DNA from: Pseudomonadota bacterium
Lineage (GTDB): Bacteria > Pseudomonadota > Gammaproteobacteria > Burkholderiales > Burkholderiaceae_C
DNA: 53,674 nucleotides
Direction of reading: 5' to 3'
NCBI GenBank assembly: GCA_021845505.1
Contig: JAJZVU010000024.1
Coordinates: forward strand, 1-53,674
The notes beneath the pieces were generated by a model. That model did no database searches and was not told the origin of the DNA. It was given only the letters and a program-made list of their open reading frames with translations. Within the stretch, counting starts at the first letter, position 1. Every line of letters begins with the position of its first letter. Both the position numbers and the translations under genes were made by a program. Shown in pieces: positions 19,809 to 28,186 of this stretch.

Positions 19809-20309
19809 ATGGGAAGTAGCCAGAAATTCGTCGGACGCAACCGCGCTCCGCGCGTGCAGATCGAATACGACGTCGAGCTGTACGGCGCCGAGAAGAAGGT
19901 GCAGCTGCCTTTCGTGATGGGGGTGATGGCCGACCTGGCCGGCAAGCCCGCCGATCCGCTGCCCTCGGTGGCCGACCGCAAGTTCCTCGAGTTCGACGTG
20001 GACAATTTCGACACCCGCATGAAGGCGATGAAGCCGCGGGTGGCGTTCCAGGTCCCCAACACCCTGACCGGAGAAGGCAACCTGTCGGTGGACCTGACCT
20101 TCGAGAGCATGGACGATTTCTCCCCGGCGGCCATCGCGGCCAAGGTCGAGGGCCTGAACAAGCTGCTGGAGGCGCGCCAGCAGTTGTCCAACCTGCTGAC
20201 CTACATGGACGGCAAGGGCGGCGCCGAGGAGCTGATCGGCAAGGTGTTGAAGGACCCCACGCTGCTGCAGTCGCTCGGGGCCAACCCGAAGCCGGCCGAG
20301 CAGGCTTGA
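19809..20309 (+). CDS. tssB: T6SS contractile sheath small subunit TssB
   Basis: A 166-aa protein, the normal TssB length. It has the conserved N-terminal RNRAPRVQIEYDVE strand that weaves into the sheath, then LPFVMGVMADLAG, and the central DDFSPAAIAAKVEGL segment. TssB pairs with TssC to build the contractile sheath around the Hcp tube in the cytoplasm. GGAGGAAA lies about 7 nt upstream of the ATG. It is followed by tssC with 29 nt between, the universal order. Confidence 0.97.
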   Translation: MGSSQKFVGRNRAPRVQIEYDVELYGAEKKVQLPFVMGVMADLAGKPADPLPSVADRKFLEFDVDNFDTRMKAMKPRVAFQVPNTLTGEGNLSVDLTFESMDDFSPAAIAAKVEGLNKLLEARQQLSNLLTYMDGKGGAEELIGKVLKDPTLLQSLGANPKPAEQA

Positions 20310-20338
20310 ACGGCGATCACCACGCGGAGTAGGCGATC

Positions 20339-21835
20339 ATGGCGGAAGTGGAACAAAAGGCCGAGTCGGCGGCGTTTGCCGGCGTGCAGTTCGAGGGCAG
20401 CGATTTTGCCTCGCTGCTGAACAAGGAATTCAAACCCAAGTCCGACGAGGCCCGCAGCGCCGTCGAGAACGCGGTGCAGACCCTGGCCAAGCAGGCGCTG
20501 GAGCATGTGGGCACGATCAGCGCCGACACCGTGGCGAGCATCGAGGCGATGATCGCCGAGCTCGACCGCAAGTTGTCGGAACAGGTCAACCTGATCCTGC
20601 ACCACGAGGACTACCAGAAGCTGGAGTCGGCGTGGCGCGGCCTGCACTACATGGTGAACAACACGGAGACCGACGAGACGCTGAAGATCCGCGTCATGGC
20701 GATCTCCAAGCAGGAACTCGGCAAGACCCTGAAGCGCTACAAGGGCACGGCGTGGGACCAGTCGCCGCTGTTCAAGAAGCTCTACGAGGAGGAGTACGGC
20801 CAGTTCGGCGGCGAACCCTTCGGTGCGATCGTCGGCGACTACCACTTCGACCATTCGCCGCCCGACGTCGAGCTGCTGGGCGAAATGGCCAAGGTCGCCG
20901 CCGCGGCGCACGCGCCGTTCATCACCGGGGCCGCGCCCAGCGTGATGCAGATGGATTCGTGGAATGAACTCGCCAACCCGCGCGACCTGACCAAGATCTT
21001 CACCACCCCGGACTACGCGGCGTGGCGCTCGCTGCGCGAGTCCGACGATGCGCGCTACCTGGCGCTGTGCATGCCGCGCTTTCTCGGCCGCCTGCCCTAC
21101 GGCGCGAAGACCGACCCGGTGGATGCCTTCAATTTCGAGGAAGACACCGACGGCTCCGACCACGGCAAGTACGCCTGGTGCAACGCCGCGTACGCGATGG
21201 CGACCAACATCAACCGCTCGTTCAAGGAATACGGCTGGTGTTCGCGCATCCGCGGCGTCGAGTCCGGCGGCGCGGTGGTCAACCTGCCGACCCATACCTT
21301 CCCCACCGACGATGGCGGGGTCGACATGAAGTGCCCGACCGAGGTGGCGATTTCCGACCGGCGCGAGGCCGAACTGTCGAAGAACGGCTTCCTGGCGATG
21401 ATCCACCGCAAGAACTCGGATTTCGCGGCGTTCATCGGCGCGCAGTCGCTGCAAAAGCCCACCGAGTACGACGACGCCGACGCCACCGCCAACGCCGCGC
21501 TGGCGGCGCGCCTGCCCTACCTGTTCGCCTGCAACCGCTTCGCGCATTACCTCAAGTGCATGGTGCGCGACAAGATCGGCTCGTTCAAGTCGCGCGATGC
21601 GATGGAGCGGTGGCTCAACGACTGGATCTCCCGCTATGTCGACGGCGACCCGGCGAACTCCAGCGAACAGACCAAGGCCGAGCGCCCGCTGGCGGCGGCG
21701 GAGGTGGTGGTCGAGGAGGTCGAGGGGGCGCCCGGCTACTACCAGTCGAAGTTCTTCCTCAAGCCCCATTACCAGCTCGAGGGGCTCACCGTATCGCTGA
21801 GGCTGGTGTCCAAGTTGCCGTCGGAAAAGTCCTGA
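20339..21835 (+). CDS. tssC: T6SS contractile sheath large subunit TssC
   Basis: A 498-aa protein of normal length. Near the N-terminus, SDFASLLNKEFKPKSDEA is the helix that ClpV recognises in related sheaths. The middle contains ESAWRGLHYMV, FGAIVGDYHFDHSPPDVELL, FLGRLPYGAKTDPVDAF and a C-terminal part from about residue 365 (ARLPYLFACNRFAHYLK onward) that completes the sheath fold. It forms protomers with TssB. A second, C-terminally truncated sheath-like gene lies at 47530-49356. Confidence 0.97.
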   Translation: MAEVEQKAESAAFAGVQFEGSDFASLLNKEFKPKSDEARSAVENAVQTLAKQALEHVGTISADTVASIEAMIAELDRKLSEQVNLILHHEDYQKLESAWRGLHYMVNNTETDETLKIRVMAISKQELGKTLKRYKGTAWDQSPLFKKLYEEEYGQFGGEPFGAIVGDYHFDHSPPDVELLGEMAKVAAAAHAPFITGAAPSVMQMDSWNELANPRDLTKIFTTPDYAAWRSLRESDDARYLALCMPRFLGRLPYGAKTDPVDAFNFEEDTDGSDHGKYAWCNAAYAMATNINRSFKEYGWCSRIRGVESGGAVVNLPTHTFPTDDGGVDMKCPTEVAISDRREAELSKNGFLAMIHRKNSDFAAFIGAQSLQKPTEYDDADATANAALAARLPYLFACNRFAHYLKCMVRDKIGSFKSRDAMERWLNDWISRYVDGDPANSSEQTKAERPLAAAEVVVEEVEGAPGYYQSKFFLKPHYQLEGLTVSLRLVSKLPSEKS

Positions 21836-21887
21836 GCGACACCGCGGACTGGCACCCTTTGATTGAATCCGGACTAGGAGCAACGAC

Positions 21888-22445
21888 ATGGCGGCAAACG
21901 CATTCATCCGTTTTCTGAAGAACAAGAAGCCGGTCACCCTCGGCGAGTCGATGCAGAAGGGGCACATGTATACCGACGGCTGGCTCGAAATCGGTGACTG
22001 GAGCTGGGACATCACGGCCGACACCAACTTCCTCAAGGGCACGGGCGCCTCGGTCGGCAAGGCCGTGCCGGGGTCGATGAGCTTTTCCCACAGCTTCGAC
22101 CGCTCGTCGCCGCTGATCCTCGACCACATCACGATGGGCACGCACTTCGACGTGGCGCAGATCGACATGCTGAAGCAGACCGGCGAAGCCCAGCCGCAGG
22201 TCTACTTCCAGGTGATGATGGGTAGCGTGTTCATCACCAAGGTTTCGAGCAAGGGCGGCGAGGATGGCGCGATCGCCCAGGACGTCGAAATGGTGTTCAA
22301 GGAAATCCAGATCGGCTACAAGAAACAGAGCAGCAACATCAAGAGTGGCAAGGCCGGGAAACTCGATCCGGCGGTTCCGTTCAAGTGGAACATCTCCCAC
22401 ATGAACTTCACGGTCGACGATGAGATCAAGCTGCTGATCAGCTGA
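21888..22445 (+). CDS. hcp: T6SS tube protein Hcp (paralogue 1)
   Basis: A 185-aa Hcp-family beta-barrel protein. GDWSWDITADTNFLKGTGAS, SFSHSFDRSSPLILDHI and KGGEDGAIAQDVEMVFKEI are the strand signatures shared by the Imp/HSI-I type of Hcp. Hexameric rings of Hcp stack into the tube fired through the sheath. It has an N-terminal FLKNKKPVT insertion and a 20-residue Lys/Gly stretch before the C-terminus compared with paralogue 2. TAGGAG lies about 7 nt before the ATG. It is the first of four tandem hcp-like genes and is most similar to the next one. Confidence 0.95.
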   Translation: MAANAFIRFLKNKKPVTLGESMQKGHMYTDGWLEIGDWSWDITADTNFLKGTGASVGKAVPGSMSFSHSFDRSSPLILDHITMGTHFDVAQIDMLKQTGEAQPQVYFQVMMGSVFITKVSSKGGEDGAIAQDVEMVFKEIQIGYKKQSSNIKSGKAGKLDPAVPFKWNISHMNFTVDDEIKLLIS

Positions 22446-22489
22446 CCCTCACCCCAGCAGCGAAACCACCGACCATTGGAGATATCGAT

Positions 22490-23017
22490 ATGCCAGGCAA
22501 TGCATTCATTCAGTTCCCCGGTATCACCGGCGAGTCCTACCAGCAGGGCCACAGCGGCGACGCGGGATGGATCGAGATCGCCGACTGGAGCTGGGACGTC
22601 GAGGCCGAGACCAGCTTCCTCAAGGGCGGCGGCTCGGCGGTCGGCAAGCCGCAACCGGGCGCAGTGTCGTTCACCCACTACTACGACCTGAGTTCACCGG
22701 TGATCATGACCCACATCGTCGCCGGCAAGACCTTTCCCAAGATCACCATCGAGATCCTCAAGCAGATCGGCGATGACGAGAAGGGCCAGCCAGCGGTGTT
22801 CTTCCAGATCGTGCTGACCAATGCCTACATCACCAAGGTGTCGACCAAGGGCAGCGAGGACGGCGCGGTGAACCAGGACGTGGAGATGGTGTTCAAGGAA
22901 ATCGCCATCGGCTACAAGCCGCAGAACAACGACGGCACGCTGGCGCCGGCGATGGCCTTCGGCTGGAGCGTGACCGCGATGGACAACACGGTCACCAATC
23001 CGACCAGCCTGAGCTGA
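22490..23017 (+). CDS. hcp: T6SS tube protein Hcp (paralogue 2, most canonical)
   Basis: A 175-aa Hcp. It reads closest to canonical Hcp: ITGESYQQGHSGDAGWIEI, FLKGGGSAVGKPQPGAVSF, THYYDLSSPVIMTHIVAG, KGSEDGAVNQDVEMVFKEIA and IGYKPQNNDGTL. It is probably the main tube subunit. GGAGATATCGAT precedes the ATG. Paralogues 1 and 2 also resemble each other at the DNA level near the C-terminal strands, which supports tandem duplication. A strong hairpin follows its stop codon. Confidence 0.96.
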   Translation: MPGNAFIQFPGITGESYQQGHSGDAGWIEIADWSWDVEAETSFLKGGGSAVGKPQPGAVSFTHYYDLSSPVIMTHIVAGKTFPKITIEILKQIGDDEKGQPAVFFQIVLTNAYITKVSTKGSEDGAVNQDVEMVFKEIAIGYKPQNNDGTLAPAMAFGWSVTAMDNTVTNPTSLS

Positions 23018-23020
23018 GCC

Positions 23021-23068
23021 GCCGCAGCGCTGCCGCGAGCCTCGCGGCGGCGCGGCAGCGGCTGCGGC
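23021..23068 (+). other. Strong intergenic hairpin between hcp2 and hcp3
   Basis: The arm GCCGCAGCGCTGCCGC (23021-23036) pairs with 23052-23068 over 16 bp, broken only by one bulged G (23060); the 15-nt loop can pair internally. It starts 3 nt after the hcp2 stop. No T-tract follows, so partial termination or protection of the upstream hcp mRNA is more likely than full termination. Confidence 0.6.
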
Positions 23069-23096
23069 GCCTTGCGCCGGGCACCTGGATCGCAAC

Positions 23097-23636
23097 GTGG
23101 CAGATACCCATATCTATCTGGAACTCGACGACGTCAAGGGCGAAAGCACGGCGGCGGGATTTGTCGAGCGCGCCGAAATCCAGACCGTGCGCTGGGGGCT
23201 GTCGGCGCGCAACTCGCAGACCGTCGACGAGCAGACCGCCGCGGCGCAGCTCGACTACGACCTGGTGACCCTGACCAAGCATTTCGACAACGCGTCGCTG
23301 GCCTTTCTCAAGCGCACCGCCCGTTCCGATGGCGGCGGCGACCAGCGCAGGCAGGGCTTCGAGACGGCGAAGATCAGCTATGTCGACGTGGTGCTCGACC
23401 CCGACTCGCCGGAGAACGCCAAGAGCGTGCCGGTGGTGGAGATCGTGCTCAAGCATGGCTACATCGAGGACTACCAGCTGTCGACCGCCGAGGGCTCCAG
23501 GTCGATACGGGTGGAGGAGACCATCAAGCTGTCCTACCGGAGCATCCGGTTCAGCTACTACCGCGCGGTCGACGGCGACCGCGGCCGACGCCACGCCGTG
23601 CACTTCGACGGCGAGACCGCCGTCGGCGACGACTGA
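23097..23636 (+). CDS. Divergent Hcp-like protein (paralogue 3)
   Basis: A 179-aa protein starting at GTG 23097 with a weak GGAT ribosome site. The layout is Hcp-like: short N-terminal strand DTHIYLELDDVKGES, then TVRWGLSARNSQ, DYDLVTLTKHFDNASLAFL, VEIVLKHGYIEDYQLST and a final strand IKLSYRSIRFSYYRA. It lacks the FLKG and QDVEMVFK signatures of paralogues 1 and 2, so assignment to the Hcp superfamily is by overall pattern. It could cap the tube, form mixed rings or carry effectors. It lies within the hcp array, 15 nt before paralogue 4. Confidence 0.8.
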   Translation: MADTHIYLELDDVKGESTAAGFVERAEIQTVRWGLSARNSQTVDEQTAAAQLDYDLVTLTKHFDNASLAFLKRTARSDGGGDQRRQGFETAKISYVDVVLDPDSPENAKSVPVVEIVLKHGYIEDYQLSTAEGSRSIRVEETIKLSYRSIRFSYYRAVDGDRGRRHAVHFDGETAVGDD

Positions 23637-23651
23637 AGGCGGGGCGCGACC

Positions 23652-24323
23652 ATGGAGCAGAAGGCCCAGCTATTCCTGGAGATCAAGGCCCCGGACCAGG
23701 CGCTGCTGCCGGGCGAGTCGCAGGTTCGCGGCTTCGAGAACCAGATTGTCATCGACTCCTGGGAATGGGGGCTGAGCGCTCCCGACAGCGGCACCCGCAA
23801 CAACCGCCTCGAGCCCTCGACGCTGTCGTTTCGCAAGACCACCGATCGCTCGACCACGGTGCTGCTGAAGTTCCTCAGCAAGGGCACGCTGCTGCCCACG
23901 GCGACCGTGCACCTGCGCGACGCGTCGGCCGATTCGGGCTGGACGCTCGACGTGCAGATGGCCGACGTGCGCATCCTCGGCTACGAAATCGACCTGAAGT
24001 CCGACGCCGCCGAGGGTGTCACGGAGGAGAAGTGGGTGCTGGGCTTTTCCAGCATCCGGCTGGGCTACACCCGCTCCGGAACCGGGGCGGCGCAGACCAC
24101 GCTGAAGATGAAGCGTTCGGCCGGCGCCGACATCCGCGAGCCGGGGCGCAGTCGCCGCGAGGAAATCATTGCCCGCATCGACGACATCGAGGACGAGCGA
24201 GCATTCGCCGAACTCGAGCGCGACCTGCTGGCGCTGTTCAAGAGGCGGCGCGAGGTCAAGGCGAAGCCGCCGGACGACGAGCAGCAGGGCTCGCGCAATT
24301 CCCGCTCCCCGAGCGTGCGTTGA
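23652..24323 (+). CDS. Divergent Hcp-like protein with C-terminal helical tail (paralogue 4)
   Basis: A 223-aa protein. The first 155 residues follow the Hcp pattern (AQLFLEIKAPDQALLPGES, DSWEWGLSAPDSG, LSFRKTTDRSTTVLLKFLS, KWVLGFSSIRLGYTRS). About 65 extra residues follow, containing a charged helix (REEIIARIDDIEDERAFAEL) and a basic, Ser-rich end. Such an extension on an Hcp is unusual and could be a docking tail or a small cargo domain. It is nearest to paralogue 3 in style (both have WGLSA). The zinc-ribbon gene follows after 12 nt. Confidence 0.78.
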   Translation: MEQKAQLFLEIKAPDQALLPGESQVRGFENQIVIDSWEWGLSAPDSGTRNNRLEPSTLSFRKTTDRSTTVLLKFLSKGTLLPTATVHLRDASADSGWTLDVQMADVRILGYEIDLKSDAAEGVTEEKWVLGFSSIRLGYTRSGTGAAQTTLKMKRSAGADIREPGRSRREEIIARIDDIEDERAFAELERDLLALFKRRREVKAKPPDDEQQGSRNSRSPSVR

Positions 24324-24335
24324 CAAGGAGGGATC

Positions 24336-24923
24336 ATGCCCATCCAGACCTACACCGATCGCAGTTCGATGATCTCGGAGATGGAGGCCGGCTTCGAATT
24401 CGAGTTCAACTGCGCGCACTGCTCGCAACGCTGGGTCAGCGACTACAAGCCCTACCGCCTGGGCCAGCTGACGGGACTGCTCAACCGCTTCATGTTCGTG
24501 TTCAACGGCGCGATGGATGATGTCGGCCGGCTCAGCGAGAGCTTTTCCGACGTCAACATGCGCAAGGCCCACGACGCCGCGCTGGAAGCCGCGCAGCACG
24601 AGGCCGACCACCGCTTCAAGCTGTGCCACCAGTGCAGCGACGTGGTGTGCAACGACTGCTACGCCGACGAGGCGGAGTGCTGCAAGCAATGCCGTGACCG
24701 CGCCAGCGGAGCCGCGCCCGGCGCCGCCGCCGGTGGCAGCGGCGGCGCGGCGGCCGCCGCCGGCGGCGCGACCTGCCCGAACTGCAACACCGCGACCGCG
24801 GGCGGCAGATTCTGCCCGGAGTGCGGATTCGACATGGCCAGCAGCCACAAGTCCTGCCCGTCGTGCGGCACGGTGGTCGAGCGGCAGGCCCGCTTCTGCA
24901 CCGATTGCGGTCATTCCTTCTAG
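24336..24923 (+). CDS. Multi-zinc-ribbon protein in the T6SS locus
   Basis: A 195-aa protein with a strong AAGGAGG ribosome site. An N-terminal module has a CxxC at C26/C29 and a Cys-dense stretch C97, C100, C105, C108, C115, C116, C119. An Ala/Gly linker (about 123-145) leads to two zinc ribbons with paired CxxC motifs (C147/C150 with C160/C163, and C174/C177 with C188/C191), ending in a DCGHSF type tail. Four zinc sites are plausible. There is no signal peptide or membrane segment. Zinc ribbons mediate protein or nucleic-acid contacts. This is not one of the 13 core T6SS components. A role as an Hcp adaptor or regulator is inferred only from its place between the hcp array and tagJ. Confidence 0.85.
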   Translation: MPIQTYTDRSSMISEMEAGFEFEFNCAHCSQRWVSDYKPYRLGQLTGLLNRFMFVFNGAMDDVGRLSESFSDVNMRKAHDAALEAAQHEADHRFKLCHQCSDVVCNDCYADEAECCKQCRDRASGAAPGAAAGGSGGAAAAAGGATCPNCNTATAGGRFCPECGFDMASSHKSCPSCGTVVERQARFCTDCGHSF

Positions 24924-24953
24924 CGCGCTGCCCAGCACCCCGATCCCGCCGAC

Positions 24954-25784
24954 ATGAACCTCACCGCCGAAGCCGCCGACGACGCCGCCCGTGCCTTGCG
25001 CGAGGGCCATCCGAAGGCTGCGCTGGCCTCGCTCACCGCGTCGGTGCGGGCGCACCCGGCGGATGCGCGGCTGCGCGTCTTCCTGGCGCAACTGCTGTGC
25101 GTGCTCGGGCAGTGGGAGCGCGCCCACACCCAGCTCAACGTGATGGCCGACCTCGACCCCGCGGCCGTCCCGATGCGCGAAATGGTCGGCCACGCGCTGC
25201 GCTGCGAGCGCATCCGCGCAGCGGTGTTCGCCGGACGCCGCGCGCCGATGGTGTTCGGCCAACCCGAAGCCTGGCTGGCGCAACTGATCGAGGCCCTGCT
25301 GCAGCAGGGCCGCGGCGAGAAGGATCTCGCGCTCAGCCTGGCCGGCAGCGCCTTCGACGCCGCTCCCGCGGTGAGCGGACGCGTCGACGGCCAGCCTTTC
25401 GCGTGGATCGCCGATGCCGACTCGCGCCTGGGCCCGGTGCTCGAGGCCATGGTCAACGGGCGTTACTACTGGATCCCGTTCGGCCGCCTGCAGCGCCTGA
25501 CCATGTCGGCGCCGGAGGACCTGCGCGACCGGGTGTGGACGCCGGCGCAACTGCAGTTCGCCAATGGCGGCGAGGTGGTGGCGATGATCCCCACGCGCTA
25601 CCCCGGCACCGAGACCAGCGACGACGAGGCGCTGCTGATGGCCTCGCGCACCGACTGGCGCGAGGCGATGCCCGAGCACTGGCAGGGCCTGGGCCAGCGC
25701 GTGCTGGTCACCGACCAGGCCGAGTACGGGCTGCTCGACCTGCGCTCGATCGAAATCGACCCGCAGGAGGGGGCCCATGGCTGA
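24954..25784 (+). CDS. tagJ: T6SS accessory protein TagJ (ImpE)
   Basis: A 276-aa ImpE-family protein. TPR-like helices occupy residues about 1-130. The C-terminal half has AWIADADSRLGPVLE, NGRYYWIPFGRL, DLRDRVWTPAQLQFANGGEV and IPTRYPGTE, the family core. In HSI-I-type systems TagJ binds the N-terminal region of TssB and influences sheath turnover by ClpV. It is found in Imp-type loci, matching the subtype of this cluster. The end overlaps tssE by 8 nt, so the two are translationally coupled. Confidence 0.95.
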   Translation: MNLTAEAADDAARALREGHPKAALASLTASVRAHPADARLRVFLAQLLCVLGQWERAHTQLNVMADLDPAAVPMREMVGHALRCERIRAAVFAGRRAPMVFGQPEAWLAQLIEALLQQGRGEKDLALSLAGSAFDAAPAVSGRVDGQPFAWIADADSRLGPVLEAMVNGRYYWIPFGRLQRLTMSAPEDLRDRVWTPAQLQFANGGEVVAMIPTRYPGTETSDDEALLMASRTDWREAMPEHWQGLGQRVLVTDQAEYGLLDLRSIEIDPQEGAHG

Positions 25785-26304
25785 GGCCGGCGCCCAGGAC
25801 CGGCTGCAACCGTCGCTGCTCGATCGCCTGCTCGATGACGACGCGCGCAGCGGGGTCGAGAGCCCGGCGGCGCGCGCGCTGACCCGCCAGCAGTTGCGCG
25901 CAGCGGTGCTGCGCGACCTGGGCTGGCTGTTCAACGCCATCCGCGCCGAGCCGGAGCCGCATTCCAGCCGCGAGGACGAAAAGGCGCTGTGGCAGGCGCA
26001 CGCGCTGGCGCGCAAGTCGGTGGTCAATTTCGGCATGCCGGCCTTCGCCGGCACCACGCTGTCGTCGATGGACGTCGGGGCGCTGCGGCGCGCCGTGCTG
26101 GAGGCCATCCGCACCTTCGAGCCGCGCATCGAGAGCGACAGCCTCGACGTGCAGGTGACCACCAGCCGCGGCAGTGCCCACAACCAGATGCAGATCAGCA
26201 TCAGCGGGCGGCTGTGGAGCCAGCCCGTGCCACTGGAGTTGCTGCTGGCCGCGGAGGTCGACATCGAGACCGGCAACGCCCGCGTGCGCGAGCTGCGCAG
26301 CTGA
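25777..26304 (+). CDS. tssE: T6SS baseplate protein TssE
   Basis: A 175-aa protein of the phage gp25-like lysozyme-fold family. The N-terminal LQPSLLDRLLDD segment, the central LARKSVVNFGMPAFAGT and the C-terminal IRTFEPRIESDSLDV match TssE. It is a wedge component that joins the sheath to the baseplate; the phage catalytic activity is not retained in the family. It starts inside the end of tagJ and is followed after 16 nt by tssF. Confidence 0.95.
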   Translation: MAEAGAQDRLQPSLLDRLLDDDARSGVESPAARALTRQQLRAAVLRDLGWLFNAIRAEPEPHSSREDEKALWQAHALARKSVVNFGMPAFAGTTLSSMDVGALRRAVLEAIRTFEPRIESDSLDVQVTTSRGSAHNQMQISISGRLWSQPVPLELLLAAEVDIETGNARVRELRS

Positions 26305-26320
26305 CCGAGCGGGGTGTGCC

Positions 26321-28186
26321 GTGGATGCCAGACTGCTGCGCTACTACAACGACGAACTGCGCTACCTGCACGAGCAGGGGGCCGAGTTCGCGCGCGAGTT
26401 CCCGAAGATCGCCGCCCGCCTGGGCATCGAGGGACTCGAGGTCAGCGACCCCTACGTCGAGCGCCTGCTCGAGGGCTGCGCTTTCCTGTCGGCGCGGGTG
26501 CACCTCAAGCTCGACGCCGAATTCCCGCGCTTCGCGCAGCGCCTGCTGGAGCTGATGTACCCGAATTTCCTGGCCCCGGTGCCGTCGATGCTGGTGGCCC
26601 GGGTGCGTGTCGGAGCGGACGCCAACCTGCTGGCCGGCCCGACGGTTCCGCGGGGCACCGCGCTGATCGCGCCGGCCAGCGCGAGCTCGCCGACGCGCTG
26701 CGAGTTCACCACCGCGCAGGACCTGCAGCTCACGCCGCTGCAGGTCACCGCGGCCGATTATTTCCTCAACGTGTCGGAGCTCAAGCTCGGCGCCTATCCG
26801 CTGACCAGGCGGCTGCGCAGCGGCATCCGCGTCAAGCTGCAGCTGCCGGCCGGCATGGCGCTGCGCCAACTCGACATCGATTCGCTGAGCTTCTACATGG
26901 GGGGCGCGTTCGACATCGGCGCGCAGGTGCACGAATTGCTGCTGTCCGACCTGTGCGGAGTGCTGGTCGGCGCCCCCGGCGGCAAGCCGCTGTGGCTCGA
27001 CCCCGAGTCGCTGCAGGCGGTGGGCTACGCCGACTGCGAAGCCATGCTCGACCAGGCCGCGGCGGGTTTTGCCGGGGTGCGGCTGCTGCAGGAGTACTTC
27101 GCCTTTCCCGAACGCTTCCTGTTCGTGCGCCTGCAGGGCCTGCGCGCGGCGCTGGCGGCGCTGGGCGGCTCGGATCTGGAGATCACCTTCCTGTTCGGCC
27201 GCCAGGGCGAGGGCCTCGATGGCCAGGTCGGCGCCGAACAGTTCGCGCTGCACTGCGTGCCGGCGGTCAACCTGTTCAGCCGCCGCGCCGACCGCATCCA
27301 CCTGGACGACGGCTCGCACGAGTTCCACGTCGTCGTCGACCGCACGCGGCCGCTGGACTTCGAGGTCTACGGCGTCGAATCGCTGCGCGGCTTCGACAGC
27401 GCCGGCGGCGAGCGCGCATTCCATCCGCTGTACGCGCCCGACCACGCGACGCGGGGCGTGCGCCAGCCCGCGTACTTCACGGCCTGGCGCGAGCCGCGGC
27501 TGCTTTCGCAACAGGCCAAGCGCGACGGCACGCGCTCGGGCTACGTCGGATCCGAGGTGTTCGTCTCGCTGGTCGACCCGGAGGAGGCTCCGCAGGCGCT
27601 GGACATGCGCGAGCTGGCGGTGCAGGTGCGCTGCACCAACCGCGACCTCCCGGTGTTCCTGCAGGCCAGCGCGGCCCAGGCCAACTACACCCTGCAGGCC
27701 GAGCTGCCCATCGAGGGGACGCAGGTCCTGGCGGGACCGTCGCGCCCGCAATCGGGACTGCGCGACGGCGCGTTCGCCTGGCGGCTGCTCAACCTGCTGT
27801 CGCTGAACCACTTGTCGCTGCTCGACGAGGACGGCGACGGCGGCGCGCTGGCGGCGCTGCGCGAGTTGCTGGCGCAATTCCCCGGGGTACAGGGCACCGC
27901 CGAGCGCAGGCAGATCGAGGCGCTGCAGGCCGTCAGCGCGCGCCCGGTGGTCAGGCGCCATCCCGGAAAGGGCCCGATCGCCTTCAGCCGCGGACTGGAA
28001 GTGCGCCTGAGCGTCGACGAACTGGGTCACGAGGGCGGCAGCGCCCATCTGTTCTGCGCCGCGCTGCACCACTACTTCGCCCGCCACGTGTCGTTGAACA
28101 GCTTCGTGCAGACGGCCATGGTGTCGCTGAGCCGAGGCGAGGTGATGCGCTGGCTGCCCCACCCCGGGACCAGGCCCGTGCTATGA
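26321..28186 (+). CDS. tssF: T6SS baseplate protein TssF (VasA/ImpG)
   Basis: A 621-aa protein, typical length. The start is GTG 26321, giving (M)DARLLRYYNDELRYLHEQG, the expected TssF N-terminus, preceded by GAGCGGGGTG. FAREFPKIAARLGI, DPYVERLLEGCAFLSARV and ELMYPNFLAPVPSM are family blocks. TssF and TssG form the baseplate wedge with TssE and TssK. The stop overlaps tssG by ATGA (28183-28186). Confidence 0.96.
   Translation: MDARLLRYYNDELRYLHEQGAEFAREFPKIAARLGIEGLEVSDPYVERLLEGCAFLSARVHLKLDAEFPRFAQRLLELMYPNFLAPVPSMLVARVRVGADANLLAGPTVPRGTALIAPASASSPTRCEFTTAQDLQLTPLQVTAADYFLNVSELKLGAYPLTRRLRSGIRVKLQLPAGMALRQLDIDSLSFYMGGAFDIGAQVHELLLSDLCGVLVGAPGGKPLWLDPESLQAVGYADCEAMLDQAAAGFAGVRLLQEYFAFPERFLFVRLQGLRAALAALGGSDLEITFLFGRQGEGLDGQVGAEQFALHCVPAVNLFSRRADRIHLDDGSHEFHVVVDRTRPLDFEVYGVESLRGFDSAGGERAFHPLYAPDHATRGVRQPAYFTAWREPRLLSQQAKRDGTRSGYVGSEVFVSLVDPEEAPQALDMRELAVQVRCTNRDLPVFLQASAAQANYTLQAELPIEGTQVLAGPSRPQSGLRDGAFAWRLLNLLSLNHLSLLDEDGDGGALAALRELLAQFPGVQGTAERRQIEALQAVSARPVVRRHPGKGPIAFSRGLEVRLSVDELGHEGGSAHLFCAALHHYFARHVSLNSFVQTAMVSLSRGEVMRWLPHPGTRPVL

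Noticed and set aside
21850-21866. Sigma-54-like TGGCAC followed by TTG upstream of hcp1
   Set aside because: The GG and the downstream element are spaced 2 nt too far apart and the GC of the -12 box is missing.
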